DNA from: Chloroflexota bacterium
Lineage (GTDB): Bacteria; Chloroflexota; Anaerolineae; JAAYZQ01
Assembly: GCA_018606645.1 (NCBI GenBank)
Contig: JAGVRI010000007.1
Location: 1 to 64,000 of the forward strand
Length of the DNA: 64,000 bases
Direction: 5' to 3'
The position numbers were made by a program, and so were the translations under genes. Below, in pieces: positions 34,914-42,846 of the stretch. The notes under the pieces were generated by a model that made no database searches, had not been told where the DNA came from, and saw only the letters and a list, made by a program, of their open reading frames with translations. How positions within the stretch are numbered: the first letter of the stretch is position 1; each line of letters begins with the position of its first letter.

Positions 34914-36242
34914 ATGAGAGCTGTGGAGATCATCGCCCGCAAGAGAGACGGCTTGTCCCTGAGCAACGAAGAGATCCATTTCTTTGTCCAGGGGTTCACC
35001 GAAGGCAAGATTCCAGACTATCAGGCCGCAGCCTGGCTGATGGCCGTGCGACTGCAGGGGATGGACCGTCAGGAGACGGTTGCCCTGACCATGGCGATTG
35101 CCGGGTCGGGCAAGCGGTTACAACTCCACGACATTGCTCCCTTTGTGGTGGACAAGCACTCGACCGGAGGGGTGGGTGACAAAACCACGCTGGTCGTCGC
35201 GCCGCTGGTGGCGGCGGCTGGAGTGCCCGTGGCCAAGATCTCAGGCCGTGGCCTGGGTTTCACCGGCGGCACCCTCGATAAGCTGGAATCGATCCCCGGC
35301 TTCCGGTCTGACCTGTCGGTAAAGGAATTCCGCGCCCAGTTGCAGGCGATCGGGCTGGTCGTGGCCGGCCAGTCGGCCGATCTGGCTCCTGCCGATGGTA
35401 AACTCTATGCTCTGCGCGATGTCACCGCAACGGTCGACAGTCTGCCTCTCATCGCCAGCTCGATCATGGGGAAAAAGATCGCGGCTGGCGCCGATGGGAT
35501 TGTGCTCGATGTCAAGGTGGGGAATGGCTCGTTCATGCAGACCGAGGAGGATGCGCTGGCGTTGGCCACCCTGATGGTCGAGATTGGGCAAGAGACGGGG
35601 CGCCGTGTACGAGCGGTGTTGTCGGACATGAGCCAGCCGCTGGGGCGTGCTGTCGGGAATGCATTGGAGCTCCGGGAGGCCATCGAGACCCTCCAAGGAA
35701 ATGGTCCCTTCGACTTTCGCCAGCATTGTCTGACCATCGCCGCGCAGGCCTTACTCATCGCCGGCCGGTTTCCAGATGGGGCAGCGGCCAAAGAGCACCT
35801 CATTCGCCTGATCGAAAGTGGTCAGGCGTGGCTTAAGTTTCGTGAATGGATCGCGGCGCAAGGCGGAGACCTTCGGTATGTGGACGAACCGGCCCGGCTG
35901 CCTGCTGCCCACTGGGTCCGTGAACTTCCGGCTCCGCGCAGCGCATATATCGCCGGCCTGAATGCCCGCGAGGTGGGGATGGCTTCGATGGCACTGGGCG
36001 GTGGACGGGCCAAGAAAGGGGACCCGATCGATTATGCGGTGGGCATTGTCCTTCAGGCCAAGATCGGCGATCGGGTCGAGGCCGGCCAGCCGCTGCTGAG
36101 CGTCCATGCCAATGACGAGCACCTTCTGGCCGAGGTCAGCCAACGGCTTCTAGCTGCCTATACTTGGAGCGACGATCCGGTCCAGCCGCCTCCGCTGTTG
36201 CGCCGAATTGTGGGCGCAGGGACACCGCTTCCAAATCCCTGA
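34914..36242 (+). CDS. pdp: Pyrimidine-nucleoside / thymidine phosphorylase
   Basis: From the ATG at 34914 (GAGGAG site 6-10 nt upstream) the protein has 442 residues. Glycosyltransferase family 3 helical domain: MRAVEIIARKRDGLSLSNEE. Phosphate and substrate motifs: VDKHSTGGVGDKTTL and the family signature SGRGLGFTGGTLDKLESIPG. The C-terminal PYNP_C domain carries DPIDYAVGIVLQAKIGDRVE. It phosphorolyses pyrimidine nucleosides to base and (deoxy)ribose-1-phosphate. I did not decide between the deoA and pdp subtypes. Confidence 0.93.
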   Translation: MRAVEIIARKRDGLSLSNEEIHFFVQGFTEGKIPDYQAAAWLMAVRLQGMDRQETVALTMAIAGSGKRLQLHDIAPFVVDKHSTGGVGDKTTLVVAPLVAAAGVPVAKISGRGLGFTGGTLDKLESIPGFRSDLSVKEFRAQLQAIGLVVAGQSADLAPADGKLYALRDVTATVDSLPLIASSIMGKKIAAGADGIVLDVKVGNGSFMQTEEDALALATLMVEIGQETGRRVRAVLSDMSQPLGRAVGNALELREAIETLQGNGPFDFRQHCLTIAAQALLIAGRFPDGAAAKEHLIRLIESGQAWLKFREWIAAQGGDLRYVDEPARLPAAHWVRELPAPRSAYIAGLNAREVGMASMALGGGRAKKGDPIDYAVGIVLQAKIGDRVEAGQPLLSVHANDEHLLAEVSQRLLAAYTWSDDPVQPPPLLRRIVGAGTPLPNP

Positions 36243-36245
36243 TTC

Positions 36246-37442
36246 CTACCAGGCGGTGACGGCCCGTTCGACAATCACCCGCCGATAGACATCGGCCGTC
36301 AAGCGGGCGATCCGTTCCCAACTGAACTCCTCGCGCACGACGCGGTAGGCATTGGCCACCCGCGCCGCTGCCCATTCGGGATGCTGCAAGGTGTGGACGA
36401 TGCCCCAGGCCAGCGACTCCGGGTTGTTGGGATAGACGGTGATGCCGGTCTCGCCATGGCGGACTACATCCTTGAGCCCTCCGACTTCGCTGACCACGAC
36501 CGGGCACCTGGCAGCCATCGCCTCCAGGGCCACAATCCCAAAGGGTTCATACAGGCTGGGAAAGACGGCGCAATCGGCCACTTTGAACAGCCGGTCTCGG
36601 TCGTCATCCGATAGAAAGCCGGCCAACAGCACCTTCTCCCCTACCCCCAGGTTCCAGGCCAGAGAGCGCAAGGCATCAAGCTCCGGGCCGCGTCCGGCGA
36701 TGACCGCTTTGGCAGAAGGTTGCTGAACCAGGACCAGGGGCATAGCCTGGACCAGTAGATGGAACCCTTTCTCATACACCACTCGACCTACGGAAAAGAC
36801 GATCTGTTCCCACGGCAGCGCATATCGCTGGCGGAAAAGGGTAAAATCCTGCCCGTTCAGCCGATCGAAGCGCGCCGTATCTACTCCGTTGGGAATGATA
36901 TCGATCTTGTCCAGAGGGCACTGAAAATAGTCGGCGATCTCGCTGCGCATATACTCGCTGCAGGCGATCACCCGCCACGACTCAAAGGTCAGCCACCATT
37001 CGACGTGGTGGATGGCCCGCGCCTCATCGCTGTTCAAGGAGCCCCGTCCCCGTCCCCTCTCGGTGGCGTGAATGGTACTGACGAGCGGCACTTTATAGGA
37101 ATGCTTCAGATTGACTCCGGCAAAAGCCACCAGCCAATCGTGGACATGCACTAGATCGAAGGGCCCGGTCTCCTGCCACAGACGGTGAGCCGCTTCTTCC
37201 AGGGGACGGTTGGTCTGCCATGCCTGGGTGTAAAAGTCGCCTTCTACCGCTGGTGGGTCCACCCGGTGCACGGTGGCTCGGCCTACCTTCTCCACCGCCG
37301 CCCCTCCTCCCCATCGAGGGGTGATGAGGTGCAGGTCCACGTCGGGCAGAGCGCCCAGCGCTGGCACAAGCTCCGTCGTATGCTTGCCCAAGCCGCCCAC
37401 CACGTAAGGTTGATATTCCCAAGAGAACATTAAGATGCGCAT
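36246..37442 (-). CDS. GT4-type glycosyltransferase (glycogen-synthase-like)
   Basis: From the ATG at 37442 the protein has 398 residues. It starts MRILMFSWEYQPYVVGGLGK (GGLGxH donor-side loop of glycogen or sucrose synthases), with LVHVHDWLVAFAGVNL and IIPNGVDTARF in the N-lobe. In the C-lobe, FSVGRVVYEKGFHLLVQA and FPSLYEPFGIVALEAMAARC (EPFGIVALE) are retaining-GT4 motifs. At about 400 residues it is shorter than GlgA (about 480), so sugar-nucleotide-dependent transfer to a glycan or glycolipid is the safer call. Confidence 0.87.
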   Translation of the reverse strand: MRILMFSWEYQPYVVGGLGKHTTELVPALGALPDVDLHLITPRWGGGAAVEKVGRATVHRVDPPAVEGDFYTQAWQTNRPLEEAAHRLWQETGPFDLVHVHDWLVAFAGVNLKHSYKVPLVSTIHATERGRGRGSLNSDEARAIHHVEWWLTFESWRVIACSEYMRSEIADYFQCPLDKIDIIPNGVDTARFDRLNGQDFTLFRQRYALPWEQIVFSVGRVVYEKGFHLLVQAMPLVLVQQPSAKAVIAGRGPELDALRSLAWNLGVGEKVLLAGFLSDDDRDRLFKVADCAVFPSLYEPFGIVALEAMAARCPVVVSEVGGLKDVVRHGETGITVYPNNPESLAWGIVHTLQHPEWAAARVANAYRVVREEFSWERIARLTADVYRRVIVERAVTAW

Positions 37443-37457
37443 ACCATTCCTCACCGA

Positions 37458-38102
37458 TCAAGCCGGGTCCTTCGCAATGAAGGGGTTGTCCGGATATTGC
37501 AGCAGGCTACCGGCAGCCAAAGCGGCCTGGACGGCGGCCCGGGTGGGTCGTTTCTCGGTGCGGAGAGAAGCCTCGATAGCATCCAACAGCCCGTTGGCCG
37601 TCGCGTAGGCCCAGACCGCAGCCGGACCCGGCGCCGCTCCTCCGGAAAGCACCTGATATTCAGCCGCCCACTCGGCATCGAGCGGTGGCACCGATTGGGG
37701 GAGAGTGAAGTCAGTCTCCGGCGTCAGAAAAGCCAGTCCAAGCCGGCTGTACTCAGGAGCGGCTGCCCGGGCTACGGCGGGCGACCATCCCCCCAGCACG
37801 CCCAGGATATCGGGATCGGCGTTCATCTCCCGCGCCTGGCGCACCGCCTCCTCAGGCTCGTTAAAATCGTTCAGGGCGACCAGTTCGATCAGATAGCACC
37901 CAGCCACTCCTCCAGCCTCGTTCCGTTGCCACACCGCCAGCCGGACGGCATAGAGCACTTCATAACCCAGGTCCCGATACCGCCCCTCAAAGGGGGCCGA
38001 AAGGCCGATCTTGACGGTACGAGGCACGCTGCCCGGAAAGGAGCAGGCAGCAAGAAGCAAGCTAGAAACGACAAGAACCAACAGGGTAGCTCTCGACTTC
38101 AT
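37458..38102 (-). CDS. Lipoprotein related to branched-chain amino acid ABC binding proteins, shortened
   Basis: From the ATG at 38102 there is a lipoprotein signal (MKSRATLLVLVVSSLLLAAC, lipobox Cys at residue 20). The mature part reads KIGLSAPFEGRYRDLGYEVL and IELVALNDFNEPEEAVRQAR, then ILGVLGGWSPAVARAAAPEY, the first lobe of LivJ-type periplasmic binding proteins. It then passes after about residue 150 directly to AAVWAYATANGLLDAIEASL, the family C-terminal helix. At 214 residues it lacks most of the second lobe (normal length about 380-400). No ABC permease genes are adjacent, so it may be a degenerate or repurposed sensor lipoprotein. Confidence 0.75.
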   Translation of the reverse strand: MKSRATLLVLVVSSLLLAACSFPGSVPRTVKIGLSAPFEGRYRDLGYEVLYAVRLAVWQRNEAGGVAGCYLIELVALNDFNEPEEAVRQAREMNADPDILGVLGGWSPAVARAAAPEYSRLGLAFLTPETDFTLPQSVPPLDAEWAAEYQVLSGGAAPGPAAVWAYATANGLLDAIEASLRTEKRPTRAAVQAALAAGSLLQYPDNPFIAKDPA

Positions 38103-38172
38103 GGTTCTGCCTTTCTGCCCGACGTGTCTCACCCGACCGACACTCTACTGGCGCGATCAAGACTGCTTCCTT

Positions 38173-39474
38173 CTACGGGCTGTACCGCTGCTGATTCTTC
38201 AGGTGCTCCTCCAGGGTGGCCGCAAAGACGTGCGACCCATCCCCGATGGCGTGGAAATAGAGATAGTCGGTCTGGGCCGGATTCAAAACGGCCAGGATGG
38301 AAGCCAAACCAGGGCTACAGATCGGGCCCGGCGGAAGGCCCTGCACCTTGAACGTATTGTACGGGGAGTCAATGGTCTGTCCCTCGCCAGGGAGCATCGG
38401 ATTCCACCAGTTGCCGGTCTGTGGATCATAGCCTTTGGCGTACTGGACGGTCGGGTCGGCGCTCAGGCGCAAGGCCGTCTCGTCGACATGGGCCGGGTCG
38501 AGGCGGTTGTAGTAGACGCTGGCGATGATCGGCCGCTCGTCGGGCACCACGGCCTCACGCTCGACAATCGACGCCAGGATGATCACATCATACAGGGTCA
38601 TGGGCCGGTACTGGCCGGTTTGGACCTCAAACAGTTGTTTACCGGCCAGCCGCGTCGTGATCTCCGGAGCTGCTTTCGCATCGAAATTGGCAAGCATGAG
38701 CTCCACGATCGCCGCCGGGGTCGTCTCGGTCGGCAATTGGTAAGTATCGGGAAAGAGAAAGCCCTCCAGCGTGGCCCCTGGTGGCCGATCAACCAGCCAC
38801 GGATAGTCATATTGAGCGGTGCGGGCAACGGCCAGGAAATCATCGGCCCGCACCAGCCCCTGCTGTTCCAGCAACCAGGCCACCTGCTCCATCCGCCAGC
38901 CCTCCGGGATGGTGACCGTGACCGTGTCGGCGCTGCCGTGTTGCAGTGCCTGGGCGATGTCGTGCATGGTCATGTTCGCCCGCAACCGGTAGGTTCCCGC
39001 TTCCAGGGTTCGGTCCAATCCCTGATAGGTCATGAAGCGACGAAAGACCTCGCCGTTGACCACCAGGCCTTCTTCCTCCAGCCGCGCTGCCACCTGCGCC
39101 GCCGTTTCACCCGGTTGTACGACAAAGGTGACCGGGCTGGCGTCCTCGCCGGCGGGTTGATTCAGCTCCGCCTGATGCATGCTGAGGTAGAGGCTCAAGA
39201 GGAACGAATCCAACGACTCGAAGCTCAGATTCAAAGGTGGGCCACTTGGCGTCTGGCTCCGCGCCTCCAGCGAACTGATCATGACCCGAGCCCCGAACAG
39301 CACCGTCAAGGTCAGAGCACCGACCGTGCCCACCAGCACCACCAGCCGTGACAAACTGCGGAGCCAGTCTGGGACCCAGCGCTGGAACCAACGGACCTCC
39401 GTGAGCAAGACAACGAGCAAGGCAATCGCCCACGACAAGGCCGCGATCTTGAGCCACAGGATCAGAGAACTCAA
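38173..39474 (-). CDS. mltG: Endolytic murein transglycosylase MltG
   Basis: This 433-residue protein has two N-terminal membrane segments (about residues 5-25 and 45-68) where the family usually has one. The LysM-like domain VTFVVQPGETAAQVAARLEE follows, then the YceG core: TIPEGWRMEQVAWLLEQQGL, GFLFPDTYQLPTETTPAAIV and DVIILASIVEREAVVPDERP (catalytic Glu in the ASIVERE motif), YYNRL, and the end NTFKVQGLPPGPICSPGLAS. It cleaves nascent peptidoglycan to set strand length. It overlaps ruvX by 4 bp, a common arrangement. Confidence 0.93.
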   Translation of the reverse strand: MSSLILWLKIAALSWAIALLVVLLTEVRWFQRWVPDWLRSLSRLVVLVGTVGALTLTVLFGARVMISSLEARSQTPSGPPLNLSFESLDSFLLSLYLSMHQAELNQPAGEDASPVTFVVQPGETAAQVAARLEEEGLVVNGEVFRRFMTYQGLDRTLEAGTYRLRANMTMHDIAQALQHGSADTVTVTIPEGWRMEQVAWLLEQQGLVRADDFLAVARTAQYDYPWLVDRPPGATLEGFLFPDTYQLPTETTPAAIVELMLANFDAKAAPEITTRLAGKQLFEVQTGQYRPMTLYDVIILASIVEREAVVPDERPIIASVYYNRLDPAHVDETALRLSADPTVQYAKGYDPQTGNWWNPMLPGEGQTIDSPYNTFKVQGLPPGPICSPGLASILAVLNPAQTDYLYFHAIGDGSHVFAATLEEHLKNQQRYSP

Positions 39475-39980
39475 AGAACCTCCTCCGAATCAGTGATCTT
39501 CCTGCAGGATGGATCGAAGCCGTCCACGGTCAAGCCTACCGACGAATCGGAGCGGCTGCGTTGCTCATCGAGATAATCCTGCAAAATCACCGCTGCTGCA
39601 GCGGCATCCATTCGCTTCCGACGAACCCGCGCTTTGCGTCCCCCCTCAAGCAGCGCTTCCTCAGCGCGCCGCGTGGACATCCGTTCATCCCACAGGACCA
39701 ATGGCAGTTCCAATCCCTCGGCTTGCAGGGCTGTTTTGAGAGCCGCCGCATACCGCGCGATCCGTTGTGCCTGGGGATTGAGGCTCCCGTCATCGTTCAG
39801 TGGGAGCCCGACGACCAGGCCCTTAGCCTCCTGTTCTCGTACCAATCGGCCAATCCGGGCAAAGTCCTCCACTTTGGATCGCCGCACAATCACCGTCAGG
39901 GGGGTCGCGATCAAACCGCTGGCGTCGGAGACGGCCACCCCGACACGACGGTCGCCTACATCTAACGCCAGCAGCTTCAT
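39471..39980 (-). CDS. ruvX: Putative pre-16S rRNA nuclease / Holliday junction resolvase YqgF (RuvX)
   Basis: From the ATG at 39980 the protein has 169 residues, slightly longer than the usual 135-150. RNase-H-fold motifs: MKLLALDVGDRRVGVAVSDA, GLVVGLPLNDDGSLNPQAQR, LVLWDERMSTRRAEEALLEG and RKRMDAAAAAVILQDYLDEQ. The Asp, Glu and Asp catalytic positions are visible. A tail of about 25 residues after the core is not part of the family. It overlaps both neighbours by 4 bp. Confidence 0.9.
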   Translation of the reverse strand: MKLLALDVGDRRVGVAVSDASGLIATPLTVIVRRSKVEDFARIGRLVREQEAKGLVVGLPLNDDGSLNPQAQRIARYAAALKTALQAEGLELPLVLWDERMSTRRAEEALLEGGRKARVRRKRMDAAAAAVILQDYLDEQRSRSDSSVGLTVDGFDPSCRKITDSEEVL

Positions 39981-41509
39981 TCCAGCACGACAACCTGGAT
40001 GCGGAATGGCAAGTATGGGACCCGATCCAGCCACTTCCAACGCTTGATCCAGTCTGGCAGTATCTCCACAATTGGTGGGGCGTTGAGCGAAAACGATTCA
40101 GCCAGCACGCGCGTCGCCTCCTCGGCGGTCAACCCGGCCACTGCCGAACGAACGTCTCCCTTGTCGATTGCGACAATCAGCGGGGCAGCAGCCGTCACCG
40201 TCAACAGGACCTGACGGCCCTCCATGCGGATGTTCTGTTCATCGATCTGAAAGTTGATTTCGGTGGACCGGAGGTCATGAGAGGCCGGGATTCTGTCTTT
40301 CAGCGCCTCGTAGGCCAAAAGGTTGGCGTTCGCCCGATCCACCGCTGTGCCGGTCGCCACAATGCGCATGGTTAGATGGAGCAGATCGGCCTCGGCGTCC
40401 AGGAACTGGTCATAGACTTCGGACAGGATTTCGATCGAGATCGATTCGGGCGGCAAGAATTCCTGTTCTCGGAGCTGGCTCTGAAGTTCCACGTAAGCCT
40501 GCTGTTGAAGTTGCTGGAGCAACTGGGCCTTCAGCCGGTCCATGTCGGCCCGAGTGACCACCCCGACCTGCTTGACTCCACCCCCCTGAGTCGGCTCCTC
40601 ATTGATCACCCGCACCTTGCCCCGCAGTGAGGGGGTTTCGACCTCGGTGATGGTCGCTTTGGCCACATTGCCCACCGGGCCCGGTTCTAATGCTTCGATC
40701 CGGGCTTCGGCGGTGGCCCCGATCGCTGCCTCCAGGGTGGCAGTAGTCACCGTTCGGAAGCGGACCGTTGTTCCGGTGGCGGTACGAACGATCGCTCCGG
40801 GTGTGATCGTTAAGGGAGTCGCTGTCTGATTGATAAAGACGACAGTCCCCACCGCCGGCGTATCGGGAGCATCTTTCTTACTCACTGTAGCGATCTCACC
40901 GGTCTGCTCCACCTCTACCTCTAGGATGCGGGCGGGGATGACCTGTTTCTCCAGGCTGGGTTTTTCCGCCTCCGGATCTGCACGGATCTCCAGATGGACT
41001 TCTACATCCTGACGGTATGGTACCAGGGTGATCCTGGCTTCTGGGATGACCAGCCCGGCCAGGATGCCGATCAGGGCAATAAAGAAGACAAAAAGCAGGA
41101 CCCCCAGAATCCGTCCGGCCCAGACAATGAGCGTATCCCCGTAGCCAACGTCGCTCTGTCCCGCGCGCAGGCCGTTGACTCGGGCCACGGCTGCCTGCTC
41201 AGCCGCCGAACGACGGGGTGGCCTCATTCGCCATCGGCTTTTGCCCCGGCGGATCGAAGACAGGACGGCAATGCCTTCTTCTTTGGCCAGACGACGGGTG
41301 TAGCCATCGCGCGTGACCAGGGCGACATCCAGGGCCAGGTTCGAGGCGTAGCGCCGCAATACCCGCAGGTTGAGGGGTTCGTGGAACAGGCGAGACCCCT
41401 TGGGTACGACGAGCATGACCCGCTTGGCCTGGGCTCCCTCCAGCAGGTCACGGATGGCCGGCAAGTCATCTTCGATCTCGAGGTAAATGATTTGTTGCAT
41501 CTTCTCCAA
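39977..41509 (-). CDS. Baseplate-J-like membrane-anchored protein
   Basis: This 510-residue protein has a cytoplasmic N-terminus (about 1-125) with the Rossmann-like AKRVMLVVPKGSRLFHEPLN and a basic stretch. One membrane segment (about 130-155, ILGVLLFVFFIALIGILAGL) follows, then a large external region. Residues about 210-300 (VGTVVFINQTATPLTITPGA and TVRFRTVTTATLEAAIGATA) resemble the phage baseplate J/gp47 repeat, as in many Chloroflexota proteins of this type. Residues about 310-350 are probably coiled coil (MDRLKAQLLQQLQQQ). It lies between ruvX and an actin-like ATPase. The function is unknown; an envelope or division-site role is a guess from context. Confidence 0.65.
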   Translation of the reverse strand: MEKMQQIIYLEIEDDLPAIRDLLEGAQAKRVMLVVPKGSRLFHEPLNLRVLRRYASNLALDVALVTRDGYTRRLAKEEGIAVLSSIRRGKSRWRMRPPRRSAAEQAAVARVNGLRAGQSDVGYGDTLIVWAGRILGVLLFVFFIALIGILAGLVIPEARITLVPYRQDVEVHLEIRADPEAEKPSLEKQVIPARILEVEVEQTGEIATVSKKDAPDTPAVGTVVFINQTATPLTITPGAIVRTATGTTVRFRTVTTATLEAAIGATAEARIEALEPGPVGNVAKATITEVETPSLRGKVRVINEEPTQGGGVKQVGVVTRADMDRLKAQLLQQLQQQAYVELQSQLREQEFLPPESISIEILSEVYDQFLDAEADLLHLTMRIVATGTAVDRANANLLAYEALKDRIPASHDLRSTEINFQIDEQNIRMEGRQVLLTVTAAAPLIVAIDKGDVRSAVAGLTAEEATRVLAESFSLNAPPIVEILPDWIKRWKWLDRVPYLPFRIQVVVLE

Positions 41510-41548
41510 CTCGCCCGTTCGATCAGACCAGACTCTCAGAATCAGGCA

Positions 41549-42787
41549 TCAATCCCAACATAACTCGCGCAAAATCCTGATCGGCCGGTCTGACCCGCGG
41601 TTCTGTTGGACCGTCCAGGCGGCCAGAGCCAGGGCCGACACATCCCCCAGGCCACGGCCCCGGTCGGTGCGATTGATCACCCCGCTTAGGTCGGTGGGCC
41701 GCCATTGACTGACCTGAGGATACCGGGCAAAACTGAGACGTTCACTCCAGGCCAGAGTACGAAGAGACTCGGCGATCCCCGGCAGGGCACTGCCACCACC
41801 CAGCAGGATCAATCGTGGCGGCAACGGCTCTTCCTGGTTGAGGACGGCCAACGCCGCTTCCACCTTATCCCGCCAGGCGCGCAGGACCGGGACCAGGGCG
41901 GCGCGGACCTGGGCCATGGCTTCCTCTGACAGGCGACCGGCGCTGTAGGCCAATTTGAGTTGCTCCGCTCGTTCTGGAGACAGCTTCCAGGTTTCCATCA
42001 GAGCACCGGTCAGGGTCGCGCCCCCAACGGGCAGCGAATGAAGAGCGACCGGTCGCCCTGCTCGACACCAGATGAGGTCGGTACCCATCCCGCCAACATC
42101 CACGAGCAGCCCCGGGGATGTCGGAAGCCCCCCGGCCAGGGCCAGGGGCGTGCCGGTCACGGTCAGTGTCGAGAAATCGAGTTGCTGGGCGATGGCCCCC
42201 CAGGTCTGGATCGCTTCAACTCGCGCCAGAGCCGCAAACACCGTCGCTCCGAACTCCTGACCCCGAAACCCGACCGGATCGGTGACCCCATGACCATCCA
42301 CCGTGAGCGCTACCAGTGCCGCATCCACCAGCGACCAGCCTGCCTCATCAGGCACTTCACTGCGCAAGCGGTTGATCGCCAGACGGAGTGTTCGCTCCAA
42401 TAAAGCTCTGAGCTCTCGCTCTTCGATCGGACGATTGGGCTGGGACCGTCGCTGGGTGACCGACCAGGCTCGTCCCCGAAGTTGCGAGGCCGGTAAGCCA
42501 ACCACCATCTGATCGGGCGGGATCCAGCGAGCATTGAGCTTACCGGCCATCTCTTCGGCGCTGGCCAGTGCTTCCTGACAAAGCGCCAGCAGTCCTGGCA
42601 CAGATCCACCGGGGGTGGTAGGGACCGGCACCGGCTGTTCGGCCCAACCCCAGATACTTGCCTGAGCATCCTCCACCTCGACAGCAAGAAGTCGCAAAAC
42701 GGTAGAACCGGGTTCCACCATAATACAACCGGTAGACGAGAGTGAAATGCTTTTGCCCCCCCGGTTGATTCGCTGTGGTCGGTTCAT
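41549..42787 (-). CDS. Actin-like ATPase of the FtsA/PilM type
   Basis: This 412-residue protein has the actin/HSP70-fold phosphate loops LLVDVGGMGTDLIWCRAGRP (residues about 222-241) and LILLGGGSALPGIAESL (adenosine motif), plus the inner SLPVGGATLTGALMETWKLS expected in FtsA, MreB or PilM relatives. The N-terminal half (VGLPASQLRGRAWSVTQRRS) matches the SHS2-like region. The family is clear, but FtsA itself would carry a C-terminal amphipathic helix, not obvious here. It probably partners the baseplate-J-like membrane protein next to it. An ATG at 42721 is an alternative start. Confidence 0.7.
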   Translation of the reverse strand: MNRPQRINRGGKSISLSSTGCIMVEPGSTVLRLLAVEVEDAQASIWGWAEQPVPVPTTPGGSVPGLLALCQEALASAEEMAGKLNARWIPPDQMVVGLPASQLRGRAWSVTQRRSQPNRPIEERELRALLERTLRLAINRLRSEVPDEAGWSLVDAALVALTVDGHGVTDPVGFRGQEFGATVFAALARVEAIQTWGAIAQQLDFSTLTVTGTPLALAGGLPTSPGLLVDVGGMGTDLIWCRAGRPVALHSLPVGGATLTGALMETWKLSPERAEQLKLAYSAGRLSEEAMAQVRAALVPVLRAWRDKVEAALAVLNQEEPLPPRLILLGGGSALPGIAESLRTLAWSERLSFARYPQVSQWRPTDLSGVINRTDRGRGLGDVSALALAAWTVQQNRGSDRPIRILRELCWD

Positions 42788-42846
42788 GCCTGTCCATCCA
42801 CCCGGAAGATGGTCAACACTTTCTTGAGCGATGTCATATTGGCTCT

